From contig NZ_ARVV01000001.1 of assembly GCF_000385375.1 (NCBI RefSeq), positions 3,348,001-3,412,000 of the forward strand: a DNA stretch of 64,000 bases. Reading direction: 5' to 3'. This DNA comes from Methyloversatilis discipulorum (GTDB lineage: Bacteria; Pseudomonadota; Gammaproteobacteria; Burkholderiales; Rhodocyclaceae). Both the position numbers and the translations under genes were made by a program. Below, one piece after another: positions 17,478 to 26,176 of this stretch. How positions within the stretch are numbered: the stretch's first letter is position 1; every line of letters begins with the position of its first letter. A model generated the notes under the pieces. The model saw nothing but the letters and a program-made list of their open reading frames with translations. It was not told the origin of the DNA and did no database searches.

Positions 17478-18605
17478 ATGTCAGAACAGAACAAGACGCA
17501 GTCGGCCCGCCGCAACTTCCTGGCCAAGGCTGCAGGCACCGCTGCCGGTACCGCGGCAATCGCCTTCCCCAGCATTTCCGTCGCCCAATCCCCGGTCACC
17601 CTGCGCTTCCAGTCGACCTGGCCGGCGAAGGACATCTTCCACGAATTCGCGCAGGACTACGCCAAGCTGGTCAATGACATGTCCGGCGGCCGCCTCAAGA
17701 TCGACGTGCTGCCCGCCGGTTCGGTGGTGAAGGCCTTCGACCTGCTGGACGCGGTCAACAAGGGCACGCTCGACGGCGGTCACGGCGTGATCGCCTACTG
17801 GTACGGCAAGAATTCCGCACTGGCGCTGTGGGGCTCCGGTCCGGCCTTCGGCATGGACGCCAACATGCTGCTGGCCTGGCACGAGTTCGGCGGCGGCAAG
17901 GCGCTGCTGGACGAGATCTACAAGAGTCTGAACATGGACGTCGTGTCCTACATGTACGGCCCGATGCCGACCCAGCCGCTGGGCTGGTTCAAGAAGCCGG
18001 TCACCAAGGCCGAGGACATGAAGGGCCTGAAGTTCCGTACCGTCGGCCTGTCGATCGACGTGTTCACCGACATGGGTGTGTCGGTCAATGCACTGCCCGG
18101 CGGTGAAATCGTGCCGGCGATGGACCGCGGCCTGCTCGACGCAGCCGAGTTCAACAACGCCGCCTCCGACCAGGTGCTCGGCTTCCCCGACGTGTCCAAG
18201 GTGTGCATGCTGCAGAGCTTCCACCAGGCCTCGGAACAGTTCGAAATCCTGTTCAACAAGAAGCGCCTCGAAGCACTGCCGGCCGACCTGCGCGCCATCA
18301 TCGCCAACGCGGTGCCGGCCGCGTCGGCCGAAATGTCGTGGAAGGCCATCGACCGCTACTCCACCGCCTACCAGGAGATGCAGGAAAAGCAGGGCGTCAA
18401 GTTCTACAAGACGCCGGATGCCATCCTGAAGGCACAGCTCGCCGCCTGGGACAAGGTGACCGAGAAGAAGGCGGCCGAGAACCCGATGTTCAAGAAGGTG
18501 CTGGAATCGCAGCGCGCCTTCGCCCGTCGCACCGCGAAGTGGCAGAACGACACGACGGTGAACTTCAAGATGGCCTACGACCACTTCTTCGCGAAGAAGG
18601 GCTGA
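17478..18605 (+). CDS. dctP: TRAP transporter substrate-binding protein
   Basis: This 375-residue periplasmic binding protein of the DctP (TRAP-T) family follows a strong Shine-Dalgarno gaggaggag. The N-terminus has SARRNFLAKAAG followed by an alanine-rich segment and SVAQS, a Tat-type signal ending near residue 35. The mature part begins VTLRFQSTW, and motifs such as EDMKGLKFRTVG and the gly-rich PGGEIVPAMDRGLLDAAEF (arginine for carboxylate binding nearby) are typical. Substrates of this family are mostly organic acids; the specific one is not deducible. It heads an operon with dctQ and dctM. The 255-bp upstream region is non-coding and includes gtgtcggacac, an 11-bp palindrome at 17261-17271. 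Confidence 0.92.
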   Translation: MSEQNKTQSARRNFLAKAAGTAAGTAAIAFPSISVAQSPVTLRFQSTWPAKDIFHEFAQDYAKLVNDMSGGRLKIDVLPAGSVVKAFDLLDAVNKGTLDGGHGVIAYWYGKNSALALWGSGPAFGMDANMLLAWHEFGGGKALLDEIYKSLNMDVVSYMYGPMPTQPLGWFKKPVTKAEDMKGLKFRTVGLSIDVFTDMGVSVNALPGGEIVPAMDRGLLDAAEFNNAASDQVLGFPDVSKVCMLQSFHQASEQFEILFNKKRLEALPADLRAIIANAVPAASAEMSWKAIDRYSTAYQEMQEKQGVKFYKTPDAILKAQLAAWDKVTEKKAAENPMFKKVLESQRAFARRTAKWQNDTTVNFKMAYDHFFAKKG

Positions 18606-18625
18606 GGCCATCAAGCTGCAAACGA

Positions 18626-18658
18626 GCCGGCGTCTCCAAAAGGGGCGCCGGCTTTTTT
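18626..18658 (+). terminator. Internal Rho-independent terminator after dctP
   Basis: A GC stem (gccggcg with cgccggc, plus two more GC pairs) around an AAAA-centred loop is followed by six T residues. It lies between dctP and dctQ. Partial termination here would give more binding protein than membrane subunits, as is common in transport operons. Confidence 0.8.
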
Positions 18659-18705
18659 GACTCCAAAAGAAAAGGACGGGCACCCACAGGTGTCCGCTTG
18701 ATGCC

Positions 18706-19305
18706 ATGCAGAAACTTCTCCTGCGCGTAGACCAGTTCAACACACTGGTCGGCCACGCCTTCGCGTGGACCATAGTCGGACTCACGCTGCTCATCACCTG
18801 GGAGGTTTTTTCGCGCTACGTGCTGAATTCACCGCACGCCTGGGTATTCGACGCCACCTACATGCTTTACGGCACGCTGTTCATGATGGCCGGCGCCTAC
18901 ACACTGGCCACCGGTGGCCACGTGCGCGGCGACGTGCTGTACGGCTTCTTCCGGCCGCGCACGCAGGCCACGCTGGACCTCATCCTCTACTTCGTGTTCT
19001 TCATCCCCGGCGTGCTCGCGCTGTGCTGGGCAGGCTGGGACTTCTTCAGCGAATCGATGGCGATCAACGAACATTCGTCGGTCACCTCGGATGGCCCGCC
19101 GATCTATCCGTTCAAGGCCATCATCCCGCTGGCCGGTGCGGTGCTGATGCTGCAGGGCGTGGTCGAAATCCTGCGCTGCATCGTCTGCATCCAGCAGGGC
19201 GAGTGGCCCTCGCGCACGCACGACGTCGAAGAGGTCGATGTCGAAAAACTGCGCCACATGGTGCATGCCGATCTGCCGGAAGGCAGCGAAGGAGCGTCCA
19301 AATGA
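18706..19305 (+). CDS. dctQ: TRAP transporter small permease subunit
   Basis: This 199-residue membrane protein of the DctQ family has four hydrophobic segments (near residues 18-40, 52-72, 90-112 and 135-160) and the family pattern of a helix pair around SRYVLNSPHAWVFD. DctQ pairs with DctM to form the sodium-coupled TRAP carrier served by DctP. The cytoplasmic tail (about 165-199) is acidic and longer than average. The last bases overlap the dctM start codon (ATGA), so the two subunits are coupled. Confidence 0.9.
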   Translation: MQKLLLRVDQFNTLVGHAFAWTIVGLTLLITWEVFSRYVLNSPHAWVFDATYMLYGTLFMMAGAYTLATGGHVRGDVLYGFFRPRTQATLDLILYFVFFIPGVLALCWAGWDFFSESMAINEHSSVTSDGPPIYPFKAIIPLAGAVLMLQGVVEILRCIVCIQQGEWPSRTHDVEEVDVEKLRHMVHADLPEGSEGASK

Positions 19306-21290
19306 GAAAGGAACTCCGTTTCGGCTTCGGACTGATGGCGATCATCATCGTCGCCACCGCCGTACTGATGCCCGCACCGTCGGAATGGACCGGCGGCCAC
19401 CTCGGCCTGCTCATGCTGGCACTGGTGGTGGTGGCCATCATGCTCGGCTTCCCGACCGCGTTCACGCTGATGGGCATGGGCGTGCTGTTCTCCTGGCTGG
19501 CCTACCGGATGCAGAACCCGGACATCGCCACCCAGCAGACGCTGGACCTGATGGTGCAGCGCGCCTTCTCGGTCATGACGAACGACGTGCTGATATCGAT
19601 CCCGCTGTTCGTGTTCATGGGATATCTGGTCGAGCGCGCCAACCTGATCGAGAAGCTGTTCAAGAGCCTGCATCTGGCGCTGGCCCGGCTGCCCGGTTCG
19701 CTGGCGGTCGCAACGCTGGTGACCTGCGCCATCTTCGCCACCGCCACCGGCATCGTCGGTGCGGTGGTGACGCTGATGGGTCTGCTGGCGCTGCCCGCCA
19801 TGCTGCGCGCCGGCTACGACGTGCGCCTGTCGGCCGGTGTAATCACTGCCGGCGGCTGCCTGGGCATCCTGATCCCGCCTTCGGTCATGCTCATCGTCTA
19901 TGGCGCGACCGCCGGCGTATCGGTGGTGAAGCTCTATGCCGGCGCGTTCTTCCCGGGCCTGATGCTGGCCGGCCTCTACATGCTGTACGTGATCCTGATG
20001 GCCAAGTTGCGACCCGACTTGGCACCGCCTCTGCCAGACGCCGAACGTCACGTCGAACTGCCGCCATCGACGGCGGGGGTGGCTAAGCAGTACGGTCAGC
20101 GCGCTCTGCCAGCGCTGCTGGCTGCGCTCAAGGGCCCGCGCAACGCCGGTGTGGCCACCGGCACGATCATGCGCCAGCTGCTCGTGACGCTGCTGCCGCT
20201 GATCGCGGTCGCGGTGGCGCTGACGGCGATCCACGGCAACCTGACGAAGGCCGATGCGGTGGCCGACGTGCTGCCCGACAGCCTGCAGTCCTTCGACAGC
20301 GACTATTCCTCGGGTGGCGATCTGGCCGAACCACCGGCAGACGAAGGGGGATTGCAGGAGCCGCCGGCCGATGAAGGCGGGCTGCAGGAGCCGCCCGCTG
20401 CCGACGGCCTCGCCGAACCGCCGCCGTCCGGTGGAGATCTGGCTGAGCCGCCGGGCGCGCAATCCGCCGCTCCGTCGCTGGCCGAACCTGCCGCCGCCGA
20501 GGCCGCAGCGGCACCGGCAGAGGCGGCCGAGGCGAAGTCGGCACCGCGCGGCTTCTGGATCGCGGTTGCCGTGTGCGCGGTGCTGATGCTCGCCTACTAC
20601 GCGATGCTGAGCTTCGAGCGGCTGGAAATCTTCAAGATGCTGCTGTCGTCCTTCTTCCCGCTGGCGATACTGATCCTGGCCGTGCTCGGCACCATCGTGT
20701 TCGGCCTGGCAACGCCAACCGAGGCCGCGGCGATCGGCGCCTTCGGTGGCGCCTTGCTGGCGGCAGCCTACGGTCAGCTCAACTTCGGCGTGGTGAAGGA
20801 GTCGGTGTTCCTGACCGCCAAGACCTCGGCCATGGTGTGCTGGCTGTTCGTCGGCAGCGCCATCTTCTCGGCGGCATTCGCGCTGCTGGGGGGGCAGGAG
20901 CTGGTCGAGCGCTTCGTGCTGTCGATGGACCTGACGCCGATCCAGTTCATGATCCTGGCGCAGTTCATCATCTTCGTGCTGGGCTGGCCGCTGGAGTGGA
21001 CGGAAATCATCGTCATCTTCATGCCGATCTTCATCCCGCTGCTGGCGCACTTCAACATCGATCCGCTGTTCTTCGGCCTGCTGGTGGCGATCAACCTGCA
21101 GACGGCCTTCCTGTCGCCGCCGGTGGCGATGTCGGCCTTCTATCTGAAGGGGGTGGCGCCGCCGCACGTGACGCTGAACCAGATCTTCGCCGGGATGCTG
21201 CCCTTCATGGGCATACAGGTGATCGCGCTGATCCTGCTCTATCTGTTCCCGGGCATCGGCATGTGGCTGCCCAACTATCTGTACAACTGA
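19302..21290 (+). CDS. dctM: TRAP transporter large permease subunit with internal insertion
   Basis: The ATG at 19302 overlaps the dctQ stop. The product is 662 residues, against about 430 for a standard DctM. Residues 1-235 and 455-662 give the normal fold, including GCLGILIPPSVMLIVYGA and GLATPTEAAAIGAFG. Between them lies an extra stretch of roughly 200 residues with two more hydrophobic segments (near 292-310 and 410-428) and a proline/acid-rich repeat at about 338-386 made of five units ending in EPP (for example GGLQEPPADE). The insertion keeps the frame and both flanks are intact, so the gene looks functional. The loop would lie outside the membrane; which side is not certain. Confidence 0.9.
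   Translation: MRKELRFGFGLMAIIIVATAVLMPAPSEWTGGHLGLLMLALVVVAIMLGFPTAFTLMGMGVLFSWLAYRMQNPDIATQQTLDLMVQRAFSVMTNDVLISIPLFVFMGYLVERANLIEKLFKSLHLALARLPGSLAVATLVTCAIFATATGIVGAVVTLMGLLALPAMLRAGYDVRLSAGVITAGGCLGILIPPSVMLIVYGATAGVSVVKLYAGAFFPGLMLAGLYMLYVILMAKLRPDLAPPLPDAERHVELPPSTAGVAKQYGQRALPALLAALKGPRNAGVATGTIMRQLLVTLLPLIAVAVALTAIHGNLTKADAVADVLPDSLQSFDSDYSSGGDLAEPPADEGGLQEPPADEGGLQEPPAADGLAEPPPSGGDLAEPPGAQSAAPSLAEPAAAEAAAAPAEAAEAKSAPRGFWIAVAVCAVLMLAYYAMLSFERLEIFKMLLSSFFPLAILILAVLGTIVFGLATPTEAAAIGAFGGALLAAAYGQLNFGVVKESVFLTAKTSAMVCWLFVGSAIFSAAFALLGGQELVERFVLSMDLTPIQFMILAQFIIFVLGWPLEWTEIIVIFMPIFIPLLAHFNIDPLFFGLLVAINLQTAFLSPPVAMSAFYLKGVAPPHVTLNQIFAGMLPFMGIQVIALILLYLFPGIGMWLPNYLYN
20313..20460 (+). repeat. 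In-frame EPP repeat inside dctM
   Basis: Five imperfect units encode G-(D/L)-L-(A/Q)-EPP followed by a short acidic or serine-rich spacer. The nucleotide copies (for example ggattgcaggagccgccggc and ggctgcaggagccgcccgct) are diverged, so the array is not a recent slippage product. It lies in the insertion of the large TRAP permease. Confidence 0.75.
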
Positions 21291-21321
21291 TCGCAACGGT
21301 ACAGATCAGGGTGTTATGACG

Positions 21322-21351
21322 ACGACGGCGCTGCGGCGCCGTCGTTTTTTT
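21322..21351 (+). terminator. Rho-independent terminator after the TRAP operon
   Basis: A perfect 10-bp stem (acgacggcgc / gcgccgtcgt) with a 4-base loop runs directly into seven T residues. It ends the dctPQM transcript 32 bases after the dctM stop and 24 bases before the MFS gene. Confidence 0.9.
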
Positions 21352-21374
21352 GGCCACAACGTAGAATCGCCCCG

Positions 21375-22676
21375 ATGCTCTCCGCCGAACACACCCGCCT
21401 GCTGATCCGCCTGCGCTGGACAGCTTTCTTCCTGCTCGCCGGCGCCTACGTGCTGGTGTTCTTCCACCGCACCGCGCCGGCAGCCATCGCCGGCGAACTG
21501 GCGCGCGACTTCAACGTCGGCCCGGCCTCGCTCGGTGCGCTGGCATCCAGCTACTTCTGGATCTACATGGTGATGCAGATCCCGACCGGGGTACTCGCCG
21601 ACACGCTGGGCCCGCGGCGCATCGTCGCGCTCGGCGGCGTGATCGCCGGCATCGGCTCGATCACCTTCGCGCTGGCCGACACGCTGTGGGTGGCAGTGAT
21701 CGGGCGCACGCTGGTCGGCCTCGGCGTGTCCTTCCCCTTCATCGCTCTGCTCAAGATCAACGCCGCCTGGTTTCCGGAAAGCCGCTTCGCTACGCTGAAT
21801 GGCGTCACCATGTTCATCGGCAATCTGGGCGCCGCCAGCGCAGCCTTGCCGCTGGCCTGGGTGGTGACGCTGGTGTCCTGGCGCACGGTATTCGTCGCAC
21901 TCGGCCTGCTGTCGATGCTGCTGGCACTGGTGACCTGGCTGCGCGTGCGCGACCGGCCGGAAGATGCCGGCCTGCCGACGATGCGCGAACTGGACGGCAA
22001 GCCGGCGCACGCGCCGCTGCCGGTTGGCGACTGGAAGGCCGGTCTGGCACAGGTCGCGCGCAACCGCGCCAGCTGGCCCGGTCTGTTCGTCAATGCAGGC
22101 ATCGCCGGCAGCCTGTTTTCCTTCGCCGGTCTGTGGGGCGTGCCCTACCTGATGGCGGCGCACGGCATGGAACGCGCGGTCGCCGCGCAGCACACCACGC
22201 TGCTGCTGGTCATCTTCGCCTGCAGCTGCCTGGGCATCGGCCGGCTGTCCGATCACCTGCGCCGGCGCAAGCCGGTCATGCTGAGCTATGCCGCGCTCTA
22301 CGTCGCCGGCTGGCTGCCCTTCGTGCTCGCCGACGGCGCGCTGCCGCCGCTGGCGACCTACGCCACGTGTGCGCTGATCGGTGTTTCCGCCGCCGCCTTC
22401 TCGCTGACCTGGGCCTGTGCGAAGGAAGTGAATCCGCCGGCGCTGTCCGGCATGGCGACCAGCCTGGTCAATGTCGGCTGCTTTCTCGGTGCGGCACTGC
22501 TGCAGCCGCTGGTCGGCTGGGTGATCGAGCTGTATTCGCCTTCGATCGCCGAAGCGACGCACGAAGCGGTGACCATGGGCATACGGGTGCTCGCTGTCGC
22601 GGCGCTGGGTGGCTTCGTCGCCGCCTGCTTCATCCGCGAAACCGGCGCCCGCAACCTGACGGAGTCGCACGGATGA
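21375..22676 (+). CDS. MFS transporter
   Basis: This 433-residue major facilitator protein has twelve predicted hydrophobic segments. The loop motif after the second helix is present as GVLADTLGPRRIVALGG, and a related RLSDHLRRRKPVMLS occurs in the second half. It resembles the anion:cation symporter or hexuronate/phthalate-type branch, but the substrate cannot be read. Its stop overlaps the start of the AEC-family carrier gene (ATGA), so the two carriers are made together, perhaps for import and export of related compounds. Confidence 0.88.
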   Translation: MLSAEHTRLLIRLRWTAFFLLAGAYVLVFFHRTAPAAIAGELARDFNVGPASLGALASSYFWIYMVMQIPTGVLADTLGPRRIVALGGVIAGIGSITFALADTLWVAVIGRTLVGLGVSFPFIALLKINAAWFPESRFATLNGVTMFIGNLGAASAALPLAWVVTLVSWRTVFVALGLLSMLLALVTWLRVRDRPEDAGLPTMRELDGKPAHAPLPVGDWKAGLAQVARNRASWPGLFVNAGIAGSLFSFAGLWGVPYLMAAHGMERAVAAQHTTLLLVIFACSCLGIGRLSDHLRRRKPVMLSYAALYVAGWLPFVLADGALPPLATYATCALIGVSAAAFSLTWACAKEVNPPALSGMATSLVNVGCFLGAALLQPLVGWVIELYSPSIAEATHEAVTMGIRVLAVAALGGFVAACFIRETGARNLTESHG

Positions 22677-23626
22677 ACGCGCTGGTCGGCCTGATGGTGC
22701 AGGTAATGCTGCCGCTGTCGCTGCTGGTGGCGGCCGGCGGCTGGTGGGCGGCGCGCATGGGTGAAGGACGCGACGCCGACGTGCTGCGTGCGCAGCTGAA
22801 CCGGCTGGTGCTCTACGTGTTCTACCCGGCCATCCTGTTCGCGGTGGCGGCCAGCACGCCGATCAGCGTGGAGCTGCTGACCGTACCCTTCCTGGTCGGC
22901 GTCGGCACGCTGGCCAACGGCGCCCTGCTCTATCTGCTGCTGTGGAAGACGCGACTCGGGGCGAAGCTGCACGACACCACGCGCGCCGCCATCATGCTCG
23001 GCGGCATGTTCGGCAACACCTTCAACGTCGGCGCGCCGGTGCTGGAGTTCTTCTTCGGTAACGGCGCGATGCGCTACGCCATCTTCAACGACATGTTCAT
23101 GACCATGCCCTTCGTGTGGACACTGGGCGTGTGGATCGCCACCCGTCTCGGTTCGCACGCCGAGGGCGAACGGCCGGACGTGCTGCGCACCGTGCTGATG
23201 ATGCCGCCGATCTGGGCCTTCGTGCTCGGCCTCGGCGCGCAATACACCGGGCTGGCCTACCCGCCGCTGGTACAGGCGGCGCGCTTCATCGGCCAGGCGG
23301 CGATTCCGGTCATCATTTTCGTGCTGGGCATGACCATTCCGTGGCGCCGGTTGGTGCCGCGCACCGAAATCCTGGTCGCCTCCGGCGTCAAGCTGCTGGT
23401 CGCGCCGCTGCTGATCTGGGGGCTGGTGCTGCTGGTATCCGATACGCCGAACGAGGCACAGCGCGCATCGCTGGTCGAGTGCGCGACGCCCACCTTCATG
23501 ACCTCGCTGCTGCTGGCCGAGCGCTTCAAGATCGACGCCGCGGCGTCGGCGCTGCTGATCGGCTGGAGCACGCTGCTGTTCTGGCTGTCGTTGCCCTTGC
23601 TGATGGGGCTGGGCCTGTTCGGCTGA
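22673..23626 (+). CDS. AEC (auxin efflux carrier) family transporter
   Basis: The start is the ATG at 22673, coupled to the MFS gene; the frame is open upstream only because of base composition. The product is 317 residues with about ten hydrophobic segments, beginning MNALVGLMVQVMLPL, and shows the family pattern of two five-helix halves (GGMFGNTFNVGAPVLEFFFG; AAIPVIIFVLGMTIP). Bacterial members export or take up malonate, malate or other carboxylates. It converges on the AsmA-like gene with a 17-bp gap. Confidence 0.85.
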   Translation: MNALVGLMVQVMLPLSLLVAAGGWWAARMGEGRDADVLRAQLNRLVLYVFYPAILFAVAASTPISVELLTVPFLVGVGTLANGALLYLLLWKTRLGAKLHDTTRAAIMLGGMFGNTFNVGAPVLEFFFGNGAMRYAIFNDMFMTMPFVWTLGVWIATRLGSHAEGERPDVLRTVLMMPPIWAFVLGLGAQYTGLAYPPLVQAARFIGQAAIPVIIFVLGMTIPWRRLVPRTEILVASGVKLLVAPLLIWGLVLLVSDTPNEAQRASLVECATPTFMTSLLLAERFKIDAAASALLIGWSTLLFWLSLPLLMGLGLFG

Positions 23627-23643
23627 CGCCCGCTGCCAGCGCC

Positions 23644-25623
23644 CTACCGCCGGGACTGCGTGCTGCAGCGGGCCAAGGCAGACTTTGCACCATCGTCGCC
23701 TGGATCGATCAACGGCAGCAGCGCGGCCAGCGGATTCACCAGTGCCAGCGCCGCCGCCGGCAGCAGACGGGCCAACAGAGGACCTTTTTCAAGCGACACC
23801 TCAGGCTGGGCGAAACGGCCGGTGATCCGCACCGGCGTGCGCAGGCTGAGCGGCGATACGTCCTTCGGCGCAGCGCGCGCCACCAGGTCCAGCCTTTCGT
23901 CGACCAGCGACAGCGAACCGTCGACGCCGAGCGTCGAATCCGCCGTGTCGACGCGCGCGCCCGCGACCGTCACGCGGCCCTTGCGCACCTGCAGATCGGC
24001 GACGCCGCAGGTCACCGGGAGTGCGGCGTCACCGCTGAGCATGACGCCCAGCGCCTGCGCGACGTCGATGCCGGCCGCTTCCACCGCCAGGTGCGACACA
24101 CGGCCCTGCGTCCACACCAGCGCCGCATGACCGTCGGACGACGCCAGCAGTTCGGCGGTTGAACGCCCCTGACCGCGCAGTTCGATACGGCCACCGACCC
24201 GTCCAGCGACGTAGGGCGGCGCACCGTCGGCGCGCGGCTGTCGTATCCACTCCTCCAGCCGCAGCCCGCCGCCGCGCAACTGCACGTCCCACTGCGCAAT
24301 GTCGGCACGACCGTCGAGACCGATGCGACCGGTGAGCCAGCCGTGCGCGAGCCGTGCTTCGATGTCGCGGATGTCGAGCACGCCATCGGCAAGGCGCAGG
24401 CTGCCGCGCAACGGTGCAATCGCCTGCAGCGAGTCGCTGCCCGATTCGAAGCGCTCGATGTCGATGCGTACGTCGGCATTCATGGCGCGCAAGGACGGCA
24501 GATCGAAGTGGCGATCCGGCAAGACGCGTCCGTTGCGCCGCGCGGAGGACTGCTCGCCCTCGGTTACGCCCACAGCCGGACCGAGATCGGCCAGCCAGAG
24601 TACGCTGCCATTCAGCGTGCCGCCCAACCAGGGCAGCCCGTCGCGCCCCGTCTCATAGCGGAACTGGCCCGCCAGCCGGCTGCGGCCGATGCGTGCGGTG
24701 TCGATCGCCGTCTGCCAGGCATCGGGCTTGCGCTGCAGTCTGCCCTGCAGCGAGAACGCGGGGGTCGATGGCAAGGTCATCGCGAGAGCGTCGCCCAGCG
24801 CCGCGAGCGAAGGGCCGCTCACCGTGTAGCGCCCGTCCAGTCCGCGCTGCGTCAGCAGATCCTGCACCCGACCGTCGAACGACAGTGCGGCACGACCAAG
24901 CTTCAGCGCCAGCGTGATCGGTACGGCCGGTACATCGTCTTCGCCGGACAACCAGGGCAGCGTGGATCCGGTGCTCAGGGTCGCCGTCAGCGGCGACTGC
25001 CGATAACGGCCGTCGATCATCGCCCGGATGCCAAGGTCGTCCCGCGCGTCGCCGGCCCGCTCGCTGCCATCGCGCATCGAGAAGTTCGCCGTCAGTGCCA
25101 GCGTGAGCGGCGCATCGTCGACCACGAGACGCCCCTGCGTCACTTCGACGTGTGCCGGCTGCACCCAATCCAGCAGTGGTCGGGCCGGTTCATTGCCCGT
25201 TCGCTCGAACTGCCAGTTGGCGCGGCCGTCATCGCCGCGGGCGAGGTGGAGGTCCAGCCCTTCGGCGACCAGGCTCTCGATGCGCAGCGGCGCACCTCTC
25301 AACATGCGGAACACGTCCGTATAGCGCAGCTTCAGACGGGCTTCACGGGCATCCATCAGCGCCGGCTGCGGCGCCCATTCCGGACCGCCGATGCGCAGAC
25401 GGCTGACGCGAAGGTCGATGCCACCGAGAAGCCGGAGCGCGAAGGTGTCGCGCCCGCCGAGGTCCACCGGGCGGGCGACTGCAGCCGTCAGCCAGCGCTC
25501 GGCCGGCTCGGCCAGAAAGAACCAGCCACGCCATTCGCTCCATGCGAACAGCGCGGCCAGCAGACAGCAGGTGGCAAGGAAGAGACGGCAGGCCAGGCCT
25601 GCAGCGATGGAACGCGCGCTCAT
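23644..25623 (-). CDS. AsmA family protein
   Basis: From the ATG at 25623 the protein has 659 residues and is preceded by ggagaggcag; an ATG at 25659, overlapping the BON-gene stop, is an alternative. One N-terminal membrane helix (about 6-26) anchors a long repetitive beta-rich periplasmic part. The C-terminal third contains the AsmA signature region (DVAQALGVMLSGDAALPVTC, DLQVRKGRVTV, VDGSLSLVDERLDLVARAAP). AsmA-like proteins are thought to move phospholipids between the membranes. It is a shorter relative of the YhdP protein at 52488-56408. It probably shares an operon with the BON lipoprotein gene. Confidence 0.85.
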   Translation of the reverse strand: MSARSIAAGLACRLFLATCCLLAALFAWSEWRGWFFLAEPAERWLTAAVARPVDLGGRDTFALRLLGGIDLRVSRLRIGGPEWAPQPALMDAREARLKLRYTDVFRMLRGAPLRIESLVAEGLDLHLARGDDGRANWQFERTGNEPARPLLDWVQPAHVEVTQGRLVVDDAPLTLALTANFSMRDGSERAGDARDDLGIRAMIDGRYRQSPLTATLSTGSTLPWLSGEDDVPAVPITLALKLGRAALSFDGRVQDLLTQRGLDGRYTVSGPSLAALGDALAMTLPSTPAFSLQGRLQRKPDAWQTAIDTARIGRSRLAGQFRYETGRDGLPWLGGTLNGSVLWLADLGPAVGVTEGEQSSARRNGRVLPDRHFDLPSLRAMNADVRIDIERFESGSDSLQAIAPLRGSLRLADGVLDIRDIEARLAHGWLTGRIGLDGRADIAQWDVQLRGGGLRLEEWIRQPRADGAPPYVAGRVGGRIELRGQGRSTAELLASSDGHAALVWTQGRVSHLAVEAAGIDVAQALGVMLSGDAALPVTCGVADLQVRKGRVTVAGARVDTADSTLGVDGSLSLVDERLDLVARAAPKDVSPLSLRTPVRITGRFAQPEVSLEKGPLLARLLPAAALALVNPLAALLPLIDPGDDGAKSALARCSTQSRR

Positions 25624-25658
25624 CTGCCTCTCCGGCTCGCCGCGTTCCCGCTCACGCA

Positions 25659-25985
25659 TCAGCTCTGCTTGGCGCGGATCTGGATCGCGTTCTTGACCGA
25701 CTTGGCGCCCTTGACGCTCTTGGCGATGCGCTCGGCCTCGGCCTTTTCGGTGGCGTCCTTGGCGAAGCCGGACAGCATCACCTCGCCGTTCAGCGTTTCG
25801 ACGCTGATGGCCGCCGCGTCGACCGCCTTGGATTCAACGAACTTGGCCTTCACCGACGCGGTGACGGTCGCGTCGTCGATGTATTCACCGACCGAGGACT
25901 GGTCGCGCGTGACGGCGCAGCCCGGCAGCACGGTCAGGGCAGCCAGGGCGGAGAAGGCGGTGGCGAGCATGAGATTGGAACGCAT
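25659..25985 (-). CDS. BON-domain lipoprotein
   Basis: This 108-residue lipoprotein starts at the ATG at 25985, preceded by a good ribosome-binding site (aagggag). The N-terminus is a lipoprotein signal with lipobox LPGC at about residue 23. The rest is a single BON domain (TVTASVKAKFVES, VETLNGEVMLSGFAKD, AKSVKGAKSVKNAIQIR), related to one half of OsmY. BON domains bind phospholipid surfaces, and such proteins are usually induced by osmotic or envelope stress. A GTAGGAC palindrome lies about 170 bp upstream. Confidence 0.88.
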   Translation of the reverse strand: MRSNLMLATAFSALAALTVLPGCAVTRDQSSVGEYIDDATVTASVKAKFVESKAVDAAAISVETLNGEVMLSGFAKDATEKAEAERIAKSVKGAKSVKNAIQIRAKQS

Positions 25986-26156
25986 GATGGACTCCCTTGT
26001 AATGAACGCTGGTCGCCGGTCGCGACCGCTGCGCAATGAACGGAACCGATCTCGACGGCGCCCGGAACCGGGCAGAAGTCATGCATCCGTCAAGTCGATG
26101 ACTGCAGTCTAGGGGGGACGCATCGGCCCGCCCGTCGGACAAGCGCCGTCCGCCGT

Positions 26157-26176
26157 GTAGGACAGCGCCGTCCTAC
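26157..26176. promoter_or_regulatory. GTAGGAC palindrome upstream of the BON gene
   Basis: A perfect 7-bp inverted repeat with a 6-base centre (gtaggac agcgcc gtcctac) overlaps the stop codon of the phospholipase D-like gene and lies about 170 bp upstream of the BON gene. Just beside it is a second ggac...gtcc hairpin with a nearly identical centre. It could be an operator or a weak terminator; no T tract follows. Confidence 0.4.

Noticed and set aside
20008..20560. dctM as two genes or a frameshifted gene
   Set aside because: The frame is continuous and both halves carry normal DctM motifs, so an insertion is the simpler reading.
19104..21296. A 730-codon minus-strand frame over the TRAP permease
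   Set aside because: It is antisense to a clear DctM and has the composition of a shadow frame (Gln, His, Arg).
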